Shown here: positions 1 through 9,858 of the stretch, in pieces
Position numbering within the stretch: position 1 is the stretch's first letter
How the letters are laid out: every line of letters starts with the position of its first letter
Origin: Spirochaeta sp. LUC14_002_19_P3
Lineage (GTDB): Bacteria > Spirochaetota > Spirochaetia > DSM-2461
Direction of reading: 5' to 3'
Length of the DNA: 40,967 nt
NCBI GenBank assembly: GCA_002084135.1
Contig: MUIB01000139.1
Coordinates: forward strand, 1 to 40,967
Translations under genes and position numbers: made by a program
The notes under the pieces: model-generated
Seen by the model: only the letters and a program-made list of their open reading frames with translations
Told to the model about the DNA's origin: nothing
Databases searched by the model: none

Positions 1-122
1 CCTTGATGAGGCTATTTATATAAAGAAATATAGCATTAAACAATATCATTGATTAGATCTTGTCAATATACGTCTGCTTTCTTTTTCCGCGAGTATTTTT
101 ATCTCTTCGATTTTATTTTTTA

Positions 123-986
123 TTATCGAATCATCCATCCCTTGTTCTCCGGTTCATGGGTTTTTAACAGTAGACTCAATGTCTTTCTCATTTCGGTTCT
201 GTGCACGATTAAATCAACAAAACCTTTCTGAAGCTGGAATTCTGAGCGCTGAAATCCTTCTGGCAGCTTTTCCTTCAAAGTCCCCTCAATAACCCGCTGC
301 CCAGCAAATCCTATCAGGGCACCGGGTTCCGCCAGGGTTATATCGCCCAGCATGGCAAAACTGGCGGTTACCCCTCCGGTCGTGGGATGGGTAAGAATAA
401 TAAAAAGAGGAACTTTAAGATCATCCAGAAGGGCCGCAGCATTGGAGGTTTTAGCCATCTGCATCAGGGAAAAAATGCCTTCCTGCATACGGGCCCCGCC
501 GGAAGAGGTTATCAATATAACCGGTGTGTTTTCATCGGCACCTTTCAGAATGGCCCGGGTAATTTTTTCCCCTACCACCGATCCCATGCTTCCTCCGAGA
601 AAGTGGAATGCCATTACCCCAAGTATTACCCTCCGCTTTTCTATCATTCCCACCCCGGTTACCACCGCGTCATTAATGCCGGATTTACCCTGTGCCTGCG
701 TTATTTTTTCCTCATAGCCGTTTAGCGAGATGGGATTGCGGCTGGTAAGTTCCTGGGAAAATTCAGTAAACGATCCTTCGTCCACAATCGTATAAATGCG
801 GTCGTAAGGATGCATGGGTATATGAAAACCGCATTCAGGGCAAACCTGAAGACTTTTTATCAAATCGGATTTTGAAATGGTATTATTGCATTCTTTGCAC
901 AAAGTATCGGTAAGGGATGCAAATGGCGGGGGAAATGGCGTTGCGCCTTTTTTCCATATTTTTCCTTTAATGGCATCTATTCCCAT
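123..986 (-). CDS. accD: Acetyl-CoA carboxylase carboxyltransferase subunit beta
   Basis: 287 aa; N-terminal C-x2-C...C-x2-C zinc ribbon (CKECNN...CPECGF) and carboxyltransferase signature (SSGGARMQEG, THPTTGGVTASFAMLGD); directly downstream of accB/accC. Confidence 0.96.
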   Translation of the reverse strand: MGIDAIKGKIWKKGATPFPPPFASLTDTLCKECNNTISKSDLIKSLQVCPECGFHIPMHPYDRIYTIVDEGSFTEFSQELTSRNPISLNGYEEKITQAQGKSGINDAVVTGVGMIEKRRVILGVMAFHFLGGSMGSVVGEKITRAILKGADENTPVILITSSGGARMQEGIFSLMQMAKTSNAAALLDDLKVPLFIILTHPTTGGVTASFAMLGDITLAEPGALIGFAGQRVIEGTLKEKLPEGFQRSEFQLQKGFVDLIVHRTEMRKTLSLLLKTHEPENKGWMIR

Positions 987-988
987 AA

Positions 989-2329
989 TTACCTCTTAAT
1001 AATCTGGCCATAGAGACGTGTATCAAAGTTTCCGCTGCGAAATTGCGGAGACTCAAGAATGCTAAGCTGTTCTTTGAGGTTTGTCTCTATGCCTTCAATT
1101 GTTATTTCACGCAGTGCGCGGGACATCCGCGCAAGGCCAGTCTTCCGATCCGGTGCCCAGATAATCACTTTGGCTGCCAGGGAATCATAGTGGGGAGAAA
1201 GGGTGCAGCCAGGGTATAAAAATGTGTCGGTTCGGACAAATGGACCCGCAGGGGGAATGAAGGAGGTAACCTTTCCCGGCGTAAGGGCATTCAGCCGGGT
1301 TTCCAGTGAATAGCCCCGGATGGCAAAGGAATCTTTGGTAATATCCATACGGCCTTCACTACAGGCAAGTATCTGTTCCCGGATAATATCTACCCCGGTG
1401 GTACATTCGGTTACCGGGTGTTCCACCTGAACACGGGCATTCACTTCCATAAAATAGTGCTTATCGTTTTCAACCAGAAATTCCACGGTTGCGGCTCCTG
1501 CGTATTTCAGTTTGTGGAAGAGCCGCAATACATCATGCTTAATTGATTCCCGCAGTTTTGGGCTTACCGCGGTGGAAAGACTTTCTTCGAGCAGTTTTTG
1601 ATGATTTTTCTGCACGGAACAATCCCGTTCACCGAGATAGATAACTTCTCCATTACCGTCAGAGAGAACCTGTGTCTCTACATGACGGGGACTTTCCATG
1701 AACTTTTCTATAAAAATAGTGCCGTCGGAGAAAAAATTCGCGGCTTCGGCGGCGGCAATGCGGATGCTTTCCTCAAGTTCCACCATGTTTCTGATAATAC
1801 GCATTCCCCGTCCGCCGCCGCCCGCGGCCGCCTTTATAATCAGCGGCAGCCCAATCTTTTTGGCAATGTGGATGGCCTCGTCAATGTTTTCCACGGCTCC
1901 ATTGCTGCCGGGAATGAGGGGCAGTCCCGCTTCCTGGGCGGTGGTTTTAGCTCGAATCTTATCGCCGAGAAGCTCAATGGTTTCCGGTTCGGCACCTATG
2001 AAAATTAACCCCGCCTCTCTCACCGCCGCCGCGAACTCGGCATTCTCGGAAAGAAACCCCACACCGGGATGAATGGCATCGCAGTGGGTAATAAGGGCTG
2101 CCGTAATAAGGGCTTTTTGATTAAGATAACTGGCCGTGGATGCCGCCGGTCCAATACAAACCGCCTGATCCGCCAGCTTAACATGAAGGGCATCAATATC
2201 CGGTTCCGAATAAACCGCAACCGTTTTTAGTCCCATTTCCTTGCATGTACGGATAATCCGTACAGCAATTTCCCCGCGGTTGGCGATGAGTATGCTTCTG
2301 ATAAGGGGAGGGGGCTGGTTTTTTTTCAT
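989..2329 (-). CDS. accC: Acetyl-CoA carboxylase biotin carboxylase subunit
   Basis: Start trimmed to MKKNQPPPLIRSILIANRGEIAVRIIRTCKEMG (track ORF extends to 2398); contains KAAAGGGGRGMRI ATP-grasp loop and EVNARVQVEHPVTE. Confidence 0.96.
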   Translation of the reverse strand: MKKNQPPPLIRSILIANRGEIAVRIIRTCKEMGLKTVAVYSEPDIDALHVKLADQAVCIGPAASTASYLNQKALITAALITHCDAIHPGVGFLSENAEFAAAVREAGLIFIGAEPETIELLGDKIRAKTTAQEAGLPLIPGSNGAVENIDEAIHIAKKIGLPLIIKAAAGGGGRGMRIIRNMVELEESIRIAAAEAANFFSDGTIFIEKFMESPRHVETQVLSDGNGEVIYLGERDCSVQKNHQKLLEESLSTAVSPKLRESIKHDVLRLFHKLKYAGAATVEFLVENDKHYFMEVNARVQVEHPVTECTTGVDIIREQILACSEGRMDITKDSFAIRGYSLETRLNALTPGKVTSFIPPAGPFVRTDTFLYPGCTLSPHYDSLAAKVIIWAPDRKTGLARMSRALREITIEGIETNLKEQLSILESPQFRSGNFDTRLYGQIIKR

Positions 2330-2330
2330 A

Positions 2331-2792
2331 TCAGCCCTGAATTCGCTTAACCTCAAACAGCGGCGTTTTAAACTCCACCATCTGTCCGTTTTCGGCAAGT
2401 ATTTTTACAATTTCGCAGGAAAATTCCGCTTCCAGCTTGTTCATAATTTTCATGGCTTCGATAATGCACAGGGAGTCCCCCGCCTTAACTTTGCTTCCCT
2501 CATCGATAAATACCGGTGCATCCGGGGCGGGAGATCGGTAAAAAGTTCCGATTATGGGCGAGGTTATAGTCTCTGTGTCCTTCGAAGTTGGTGCAGGATC
2601 GGCTGGAGAGGGCACTGAGCCTGGTACAGCCGTTGGCATGAGCTGAGGAACCGCTGCACTGTCACAGAAACAGTCGTGCGCCTTCTTCATGGTAATCTTT
2701 TCACTATCCGATTCAATTTTCAGCATGGCAATATCGCTGGCCGAAAATTTTTCCATCAATTCATATAATTGCTTGTGTTCCATAATTATCAT
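2331..2792 (-). CDS. accB: Biotin carboxyl carrier protein of acetyl-CoA carboxylase
   Basis: 153 aa; C-terminal biotinyl domain with EAMKIMN motif; immediately upstream of accC. Start could be the internal Met at about 2783. Confidence 0.95.
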   Translation of the reverse strand: MIIMEHKQLYELMEKFSASDIAMLKIESDSEKITMKKAHDCFCDSAAVPQLMPTAVPGSVPSPADPAPTSKDTETITSPIIGTFYRSPAPDAPVFIDEGSKVKAGDSLCIIEAMKIMNKLEAEFSCEIVKILAENGQMVEFKTPLFEVKRIQG

Positions 2793-2892
2793 TTTCCTTA
2801 ACGTAATAATTCTGACAAATTGTACAGAACGGATTATTTCATGTCAAGGGTTTATTCCCGCTGATTGCAAACCTAAAGAAGTTCAATCGGGA

Positions 2893-4866
2893 TTATTTTT
2901 TCAAAAGTGCTATTTGCATGGAAATATCACAGGACTGCGATTGCAGGGGGGGCAGTTCCAGCTCCCAGCAGGGCATAAAACAGCTTGCCTGATAGGCATG
3001 GCGCAATTCCTGCCCAACTCTGTAATCCATGTACAGGGAATGCCTGCGTAAAATCGCAGGCCGGGATAAATCAAATTGGATAACTGTGCTTCGTTCATCA
3101 TCCAGAATGAACCATTTGCTAACATCTTCATCCAAACCGCTCTCTGATGCCGGTGAAGATTCCTGCTGAAACGTGTTCAAATAAACTTTGCGCTGCTCTG
3201 GGTTATCAGACAGAGCCAGATTAATTTCCGTTCCCAGGCTGAATTTCAGGGATCGGGGAGTTAAGTTGGTCAATTCATAGTGAAGGTCCAGTTTATTCCG
3301 GCGAAAAGAATAGGTTTTGGAGAGTCTTAAGTCATCCTCATCCTGGCTGCATACCGCCCCCTGTACAGTGAATGTTACGGAGGATTGATCCCTGCTTACT
3401 TCCGCAGGAGTATAATAAAGCTGGGGGAATTGACTGTTTTGCCGGAAGGTTTCATCCTGCCCCAATACTGGCATAATATGATCCATAAACGCATGACGGG
3501 GGTAGGCATCCTCACCTGGAGCACTGCCGTCCCGCAGGTGATAATCTTCCCGATATTGGGAAAAAGTCGCCAGATAATTATGGGACACAGGCAGATAATC
3601 CAATTCAAACAGAACCGCGCCATAGGTGTGGATGTAAGCATTGAAATTCAGTCCGTTATAGAGATATTCCTTTTCTCCATCCATATCAAAATCAATGGAT
3701 GAAAGAGCCGCCTTGAAAATACCCCGTTCACGTGTGGCTTTTTCCGCCTCAAGCAGGGCCTTATAGGCATGATAGCGGAGCTTATTGTTATAAATTCCTC
3801 CGCTGGGGCCATGCCAGTAAGCATAATGCTCCTGCCCGCGCCATAATTCTTCCTTGGCATTTTTTTTGCGCGACTTATCCCTCAGTACCTGATTCGCGAG
3901 AACAACAATATGCATCATTTTGGCATAAAGAAGACTACTTTCCCTGTATTTAGAAAGAAATTCCCGGCAATTCAGCTCTCTATAATCCGATGAGGGTTTT
4001 TTCCCCTCCGGCTCTTCAGGTAATTGCTGCCAGTCCATTAAAGCGGAATAGTTTGGCCCTGACATATAGATTTTATTTCTGGAAATATGAGCGGATCGGA
4101 GATAGTTCCAGGGATGAACTGTTTCCAGCCACGAATCAGACTCCTCTATCGCCTCAAAAAACCCTTCAAGCCACTTCTCTTGATAGCAGAGTTTATTTGT
4201 ATCCCCACCCCCAAGATTCAGGCCGTCCAAAATGAGAGATACCACACATTCCCTGCCGCCGCGAAATTCCCGCTGCCGAAGGGATTCAAGAATCTGCATC
4301 GGCGGTACTTTCAGAAACTGATTAACAAGAATATTCCTTACGGGCAAAAGAATAATCGTTTTTCCCTGATCTTCACCAATAAGTGGCTGCTGTATCGCTT
4401 TGGGGGATGAATAGGGAAAAGTCTTCTCGGTAAGAAACGCATAGTTCATTCCACTGGTCCGCAACGAGGAAACAAGCTGGGTTTCCCACACCTGACCGCT
4501 TATCCAGCATCCCCGCGGCCTCTTGCCGAATTTGCGGCGCTGAAAAGTTGTCATCAACTCAATCTGTCCCACCCGATCCGCTGAAGGGATGAGATTCAGC
4601 ATGGGCTCCCAATATGCCCCCCCGAGCAGTTCCAGGGTTTTATTTGATGTTAATTCATTCAGTACCGTAAGAAATTCAGAATGATGCTTTTCAAGCCATC
4701 CCAGGAGTGCACCGGAATAAAACAGTGTCGCATTGATATTGGGATGGTTGTACAGTGTGGTTAAAAACGGCTTGAAAGCCTTCTGATAGGCTTCTTCAAA
4801 GGTTTCATTGTTTTCGCCGCAGGGTATGGCATTATGAGTTCCGAATATCAGTTTTACCTTGTTCAT
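2893..4866 (-). CDS. GH57-family (4-alpha-glucanotransferase/alpha-amylase-like) protein, possibly catalytically inactive
   Basis: 657 aa; overall GH57 layout (IFGTHNAIP..., GGAYWEPMLNLIP, GCWISGQVWE, GGIYNNKLRYHAYKALLEAE) with C-terminal beta-rich domain; conserved motifs partly degraded. Confidence 0.8.
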   Translation of the reverse strand: MNKVKLIFGTHNAIPCGENNETFEEAYQKAFKPFLTTLYNHPNINATLFYSGALLGWLEKHHSEFLTVLNELTSNKTLELLGGAYWEPMLNLIPSADRVGQIELMTTFQRRKFGKRPRGCWISGQVWETQLVSSLRTSGMNYAFLTEKTFPYSSPKAIQQPLIGEDQGKTIILLPVRNILVNQFLKVPPMQILESLRQREFRGGRECVVSLILDGLNLGGGDTNKLCYQEKWLEGFFEAIEESDSWLETVHPWNYLRSAHISRNKIYMSGPNYSALMDWQQLPEEPEGKKPSSDYRELNCREFLSKYRESSLLYAKMMHIVVLANQVLRDKSRKKNAKEELWRGQEHYAYWHGPSGGIYNNKLRYHAYKALLEAEKATRERGIFKAALSSIDFDMDGEKEYLYNGLNFNAYIHTYGAVLFELDYLPVSHNYLATFSQYREDYHLRDGSAPGEDAYPRHAFMDHIMPVLGQDETFRQNSQFPQLYYTPAEVSRDQSSVTFTVQGAVCSQDEDDLRLSKTYSFRRNKLDLHYELTNLTPRSLKFSLGTEINLALSDNPEQRKVYLNTFQQESSPASESGLDEDVSKWFILDDERSTVIQFDLSRPAILRRHSLYMDYRVGQELRHAYQASCFMPCWELELPPLQSQSCDISMQIALLKK

Positions 4867-4935
4867 CAGCCTTCAATTTGTTTCATCATTCCAGCATTGC
4901 TGCTGGAGAAAATTAACCCGCGGCTACAGTTTCAT

Positions 4936-5784
4936 TCATGTTTTCAAAAGAGTTTTGCTGCCAGCCTGAATTATACACTTTGCGGGGCAAGCTTGAGCTG
5001 CCTCCATTCTGCCTTCATTATCTTTTTTATTATAATTCAAACTGGCAAGGTTGTCTTCTACCTGGAAGCCGGATTCGGGAAATTTTTTCTCACAAATTCG
5101 GCAGCCGATGCAGCCAGCACTGCATAAAGCCTTGGTAAGCTTCCCTTTATCCCGGGAATTGCAGGCAACAAAAAAGTCGGTATCGGCGGGAATCATTTTC
5201 ATTACCCCCGAAGGGCAAACTTTTACGCACAGTTCACAGCCTATGCACCGTGCGGCACTCACTTCTACCAAACCGTTATCCGTTTTGGAAATAGCGTCTA
5301 CAGGGCATACCTTTATGCAGGAGCCGAGCCCCATACAGCCGTATTTGCAGCCTTTATCGCCATCAAAATGTAGCTTTAAGGATTCGCAGTCCTCATAGGC
5401 CTGAAAGGAAAAATCCTGAACGGCTATTCCTGTTCCGCCGAGACAGGCCAGCCTGGCAACCATGCGTTTAGTACCCGCGCTGGATTCAATGCCAAGAATT
5501 TGGGATATTTCATCTATAGTAGCCTGCCCGCCGGGACGGCATTTCCTGGTGTCAGATTCCTTTTCCAGAGACAGGGCTTCCGCATAAGCCTCACAGCCTG
5601 TGTAGCCGCATATACCGCAGTTCAATCCAGGCAGTGCCGCCGATATTTTTTCCAGGGTGGGGTTTTTTACCACACGGAATTTTTTGGCGGCGATAGCCAG
5701 TCCAAATCCCAGCAGGGCCGCAAAAAGCGAGGTGGAAGCAACAGCACCAAAAATTCGTAAAAAATCTTCCATCCTAAGCTCCAA
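4936..5784 (-). CDS. rnfB: Electron transport complex subunit RnfB
   Basis: Four-Cys LNCGICGYTGCEAYAEA Fe-S motif plus multiple ferredoxin-type CxxCxxC motifs (CIGCELCVKVCP); last gene of rnf cluster. Start may be internal Met at about 5772. Confidence 0.95.
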   Translation of the reverse strand: MELRMEDFLRIFGAVASTSLFAALLGFGLAIAAKKFRVVKNPTLEKISAALPGLNCGICGYTGCEAYAEALSLEKESDTRKCRPGGQATIDEISQILGIESSAGTKRMVARLACLGGTGIAVQDFSFQAYEDCESLKLHFDGDKGCKYGCMGLGSCIKVCPVDAISKTDNGLVEVSAARCIGCELCVKVCPSGVMKMIPADTDFFVACNSRDKGKLTKALCSAGCIGCRICEKKFPESGFQVEDNLASLNYNKKDNEGRMEAAQACPAKCIIQAGSKTLLKT

Positions 5785-6367
5785 TAATGTTGGCCAGGAG
5801 AGCCTTGTCGAATGCCATAAAGGCCAGTGCCATCAAGCCGCCGGAAATAAACGCAATGGGCGTTCCCCTCAGGTATTTTGGCACCCTTTCCAGCTCCAAA
5901 CGCTCACGAATGGCCGACATGAACAGCAGGGCAACAAGAAAACCCAGTCCTGCCGAGAGTCCGGCCAGAAAGCTCTCAACAGCATTATAGTCTTCATTAA
6001 CACTGATAAGCGCAATGCCCAGCACGCCGCAGTTTGTTGTAATAAGCGGCAGGTAGATGCCCAGTGCCTTGTAGAGCGGCGGCGAGGTTTTTCTCACCAC
6101 CATTTCTACAAGCTGCACGATGGAAGCAATCACCAAAATAAAGGTAACCGTTTGCAGAAAGACGACATTGAGCGGTATGAGGACAAAGTGCTGGAAGGCC
6201 CAGGTAATCAGGGAAGCTGTACTCATAACAAACATTACTGCGAATCCCATTCCCACCGCGTTTTCGGTTTTGTTAGACACGCCGATGAATGGGCAAAGGC
6301 CAAGGAACTGAGTCAGCACCAGATTGCTAACAAATACATAAGTAAAAATAATGCCGATATATGTCAT
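5774..6367 (-). CDS. rnfA: Electron transport complex subunit RnfA
   Basis: 197 aa integral membrane protein; FVSNLVLTQFLGLCPFIGVSNKTENAVGMG characteristic of RnfA/NqrE. Confidence 0.95.
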   Translation of the reverse strand: MTYIGIIFTYVFVSNLVLTQFLGLCPFIGVSNKTENAVGMGFAVMFVMSTASLITWAFQHFVLIPLNVVFLQTVTFILVIASIVQLVEMVVRKTSPPLYKALGIYLPLITTNCGVLGIALISVNEDYNAVESFLAGLSAGLGFLVALLFMSAIRERLELERVPKYLRGTPIAFISGGLMALAFMAFDKALLANIIGA

Positions 6368-7002
6368 TTTTTCACCTCACTGTTTTTTTCAGGCCGATCT
6401 TCTCCCAGCCGACGAAAAAGTGCCTGCAGGAAACCAAGCACGATAAGCGCTCCGGGAGGAAACACGAAAACCAGAGCCGGCGCGGAAGAAAGCCCGGGGA
6501 TTTTTATCGTAGAACCAGAACCACCTAAAGTAATCCTGCCCGCGCCGAGAACCTCCCTTACCAATGCTATGGCGGTAAGGCCGATGGCAAAGCCCAATCC
6601 CATAACAAGCGCATCCATGATAGAGCGGGAGACAGAATTTTTACTGGCAAAGGATTCCGCCCGGCCCAGAATGATGCAGTTTACAACAATGAGCGGAATG
6701 AATATCCCCAGAGACTTGGACAGTTGGGGCAGATAAGCCTGCATCAGCATGTCCACCAGGGTTACAAATGTTGCAATGATAACAATGTAGGCCGGAATGT
6801 GAATGTCGTCGGGTATTTGCTTGCGCAGAGCACTGATAACAATGTTGGAACCAAGCAGTACCATAAAAGTTGCCGCACTCATTCCCAGCGCATTGTTTAC
6901 CGTCGTAGACACCGCCAGGGAAGGGCAGAGTCCCAGCCCCATCATCAGAATGGGATTATCCTTAATTATGCTGCCGATTATCTTTTTCACTGTGCCTCCC
7001 AT
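6364..7002 (-). CDS. rnfE: Electron transport complex subunit RnfE
   Basis: NPILMMGLGLCPSLAVSTTVNNALGM motif; 4-nt overlap with rnfA. Confidence 0.95.
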   Translation of the reverse strand: MGGTVKKIIGSIIKDNPILMMGLGLCPSLAVSTTVNNALGMSAATFMVLLGSNIVISALRKQIPDDIHIPAYIVIIATFVTLVDMLMQAYLPQLSKSLGIFIPLIVVNCIILGRAESFASKNSVSRSIMDALVMGLGFAIGLTAIALVREVLGAGRITLGGSGSTIKIPGLSSAPALVFVFPPGALIVLGFLQALFRRLGEDRPEKNSEVKK

Positions 7003-7520
7003 TCCTTTACCAGATTGGAGCCAAGCCGTAATGCTTTGCTTATGCCGTTAAATGTTATCGTCGCGCCGGACACGGTGTCCGCATCCCCGCCCAAGTCATC
7101 TTTGCTTTGGGGAATATCGGCACCCTTGTCTACAAAAATATCCATGTAGCCGGGAGCTTCCGCCTTCTTTCCAAAGCCCACAGTTTCATTGTTGTCCAGA
7201 AGCTTTGCGGACATTATCCGGCCATCGGGGTGATAGGCGGCGAGCAGTGTCATGTTTCCGCCGTAGCCTTTGGCTGTTATTTCCAATATCCAGCCGCCGC
7301 CGGGGGAAATGGGCCAGCGGCTACTTACATCCAGAGCCGGATCGGCCTCTTTGGCACCGGGCGTTCCACCGCCCACGAGAAGTTTAAGGGCACTTTGCAC
7401 CCTCTCCCGGCTGAGTTCTTCAATAACCGGTTCAGTGAAATAATTCACCAGAGCGAGCAGGAGCGCCGCCGCAGTGCCTATCAGCCCCAGCCGTATACTC
7501 ATGTTTGCCAGATTGTTCAT
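6987..7520 (-). CDS. rnfG: Electron transport complex subunit RnfG (FMN-binding)
   Basis: 177 aa; N-terminal TM helix; covalent flavinylation-type motif DTVSGATITFNGI. Confidence 0.94.
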   Translation of the reverse strand: MNNLANMSIRLGLIGTAAALLLALVNYFTEPVIEELSRERVQSALKLLVGGGTPGAKEADPALDVSSRWPISPGGGWILEITAKGYGGNMTLLAAYHPDGRIMSAKLLDNNETVGFGKKAEAPGYMDIFVDKGADIPQSKDDLGGDADTVSGATITFNGISKALRLGSNLVKEWEAQ

Positions 7521-8524
7521 TTGTGTTTCCCATACCTTTTTGGCGTCATATATCTGTCTATAAGGGGGGTGAGAATATTCATGAAAATGATCGCCAAACT
7601 CACTCCCTCAGGAAGACTGCCAAACACCCGGATAACAAAGGTCATTAGGCCGCAGCCGATACCGAAGATGATACGCCCTCCGCGAAGCAGCGGCGAAGTT
7701 ACCAGGTCCGTGGCCATGAACCAGGCACCAAGCATCAAGCCGCCGCTGAGCAGATGAAACAGGACATCCCCGCTGAACATTCCCCCGCCGTAGCTGTATC
7801 CGTCGAAGATCCAGATGAGCAGCGCAAAGGAGGCAATGTAGAACACCGGTATCTCCCAGTTGGCAATACGCAGAACGCATAGCAGAAGCCCGCCAAGGAT
7901 TAACAAAAGTGCCGATATTTCGCCCAGAGAGCCAGGTACCCGGCCAAGGAACAAATCCATATAGCTCACCGGCATTCCGCTGCCCGCCAACAGTTCCATT
8001 GGGCCGTGTACAGACGGCGGAAGATTGGTAAGCGCCGTTTTAACTCCGCCCAGAGCCGTGGCCGCGCTTACGGCGTCCGCCGCGGAGCCAAACCGTGGCA
8101 GAGTCCATTGCGTCATACCCGCGCCCCAGGAGAAGAATACGAATACCCGGCCCGCGAGTGCTGGATTCATCCAGTTGGCACCCAGGCCGCCAAAGCTCCA
8201 CTTTACAACCGCTATCGCGAACACCGAAGCGGCAATGGGAATAAAAAGCGGCACCTGAGGGGGCATGTTGTACCCGATGAGAACACCAGTTACAGCCGCG
8301 CTCAAGTCGCCCAGAGTAAAACTTTTTTTGAAAATACGATTCAGAAGATATTCGGTACAGACAGCCGCCGCCGTTGCCGCCGCTATTACCACAGCCGCCC
8401 GCAGCCCAAACATTATAACACTCCACACCCCGGCGGGAAGCAGAGCAATGAGTACCCAAGCCATAACCGAACGTGTCGAACCGCCGCCGTGAATATGCGG
8501 TGAAGTGGAAATTGTCAGTTTCAT
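7517..8524 (-). CDS. rnfD: Electron transport complex subunit RnfD
   Basis: 335 aa polytopic membrane protein; SPHIHGGGSTRSVMAWVLIALLPAG N-terminus and SAATALGGVKT flavinylation-like motif. Confidence 0.95.
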   Translation of the reverse strand: MKLTISTSPHIHGGGSTRSVMAWVLIALLPAGVWSVIMFGLRAAVVIAAATAAAVCTEYLLNRIFKKSFTLGDLSAAVTGVLIGYNMPPQVPLFIPIAASVFAIAVVKWSFGGLGANWMNPALAGRVFVFFSWGAGMTQWTLPRFGSAADAVSAATALGGVKTALTNLPPSVHGPMELLAGSGMPVSYMDLFLGRVPGSLGEISALLLILGGLLLCVLRIANWEIPVFYIASFALLIWIFDGYSYGGGMFSGDVLFHLLSGGLMLGAWFMATDLVTSPLLRGGRIIFGIGCGLMTFVIRVFGSLPEGVSLAIIFMNILTPLIDRYMTPKRYGKHK

Positions 8525-9858
8525 CCTTTATCCTTTCTTGCCACAGCAAGACGACGGCGGCGCCCGCGGGCTGCCTTCATGGCCGATACCAGAGGAATAT
8601 GGGCGGGACAGGAAAAGGCGCAGGCACCGCAGAGTATGCAGTCGTCCAGGCCAGCTTTGGCTGCATCGTCCAGCCGCTCATTGTCAATATATTTAAAAAT
8701 AGCCGTTGGCGAAAGCCCCATGGGACAGGCCTCGGCGCATCTGCCGCAGGAGAGGCAGGCCGTTTGGGAGAAGTAATGCGCCTCGCGGGCGGTAAAGGCA
8801 AGTATGCCACTGGTTCCCTTTGTTACCGGTGTATCAAGGTTGTAGAAGGTGAAACCCATCATGGGGCCACCACTGATAAGTTTCGCTGGTTCTTCGGTAA
8901 AGCCGCCGCATTCCTCGATAAGGCTGCGGATTGGGGTGCCAATCCGCGCAAGCAGATTTCCCGGATGTTTAATGGCACCGCCGGAGATGGTAATAACCCG
9001 GTCTATAACCGGCCTGTCGTCCCGTACCGCATGACACACCGACACGATGGTACCGACATTGGCATTGATTACGCCAACCTCAATGGGAAGTTTTCCGGAA
9101 GGAACCTCCCGTCCCAAAATAGCTTCAATAAGATTTTTCTCCGCGCCCTGCGGGTATTTTTTCTGCAGGAGCATAACTTCAAAGTTATGCTCTTTAGAGA
9201 CCTCCTGGAGTAATTTATAGGCTTCCATCTTGTTGGATTCCAGGCCGAATACGATGCGTTTGGGATTGAGCAGTCGCCGAATTATCCGTAAGCCTTCAAG
9301 CAAATCATCTCTTCGTTCCAGTATGACACGATGATCGGCGGTGAGATAGGGTTCGCATTCTGCCGCATTGATAATAAAGACCTCAAAATTGCGGCCTTTT
9401 GGAATGGTGTATTTGACATGGCTGGGAAAAGCGGCACCTCCCTGGCCTACTACGCCGTAATCCTTGAGTATTTTGAGTATCTCTTCGTTGCTTAATTCCT
9501 CCCACTGCCGGTGCTGGACAGGTTTTCCTGTAAGGGTAAAATCACCGGACATTTCTATCAGTGCCGCTGTACTCTTCATTCCGCTGGCCAGATAGATTGT
9601 CTTCAAGTCCTTTACTTCGCCGGGTACGGGAGAATGAACGGCCGCCGATACAAAACTGTTCGACTCGGCAATCATCTGTCCCTCTTTTACGAAGTCTCCA
9701 ACGGCAACCTTGGGCAGCAGAGGTGCTCCAATGTGCTGAAGGAACGGCACCAGAGCCATCGTTGGCAGGGGTGCACTTCGAATGGGACAAGCCGCGGTTA
9801 ATTCCTTAAAATCCCGTGGGTGCACTCCGCCGCGTGAGAAAGTTTTCATCTTAATCAT
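8521..9858 (-). CDS. rnfC: Electron transport complex subunit RnfC
   Basis: 445 aa; GVHPRDFKELT..., GVVGQGGAAFPSHVK, NAAECEPYLTADHR, and two C-terminal 4Fe-4S motifs (CLSCGRCAEACP, CILCGACAFSCP). Confidence 0.96.
   Translation of the reverse strand: MIKMKTFSRGGVHPRDFKELTAACPIRSAPLPTMALVPFLQHIGAPLLPKVAVGDFVKEGQMIAESNSFVSAAVHSPVPGEVKDLKTIYLASGMKSTAALIEMSGDFTLTGKPVQHRQWEELSNEEILKILKDYGVVGQGGAAFPSHVKYTIPKGRNFEVFIINAAECEPYLTADHRVILERRDDLLEGLRIIRRLLNPKRIVFGLESNKMEAYKLLQEVSKEHNFEVMLLQKKYPQGAEKNLIEAILGREVPSGKLPIEVGVINANVGTIVSVCHAVRDDRPVIDRVITISGGAIKHPGNLLARIGTPIRSLIEECGGFTEEPAKLISGGPMMGFTFYNLDTPVTKGTSGILAFTAREAHYFSQTACLSCGRCAEACPMGLSPTAIFKYIDNERLDDAAKAGLDDCILCGACAFSCPAHIPLVSAMKAARGRRRRLAVARKDKG

Noticed and set aside
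5657-6736. 359-aa plus-strand ORF
   Set aside because: Antisense to rnfB/rnfA/rnfE with low-complexity, non-family-like sequence.
8473-9213. 246-aa plus-strand ORF
   Set aside because: Antisense to rnfC/rnfD; the minus-strand products are clearly recognisable.
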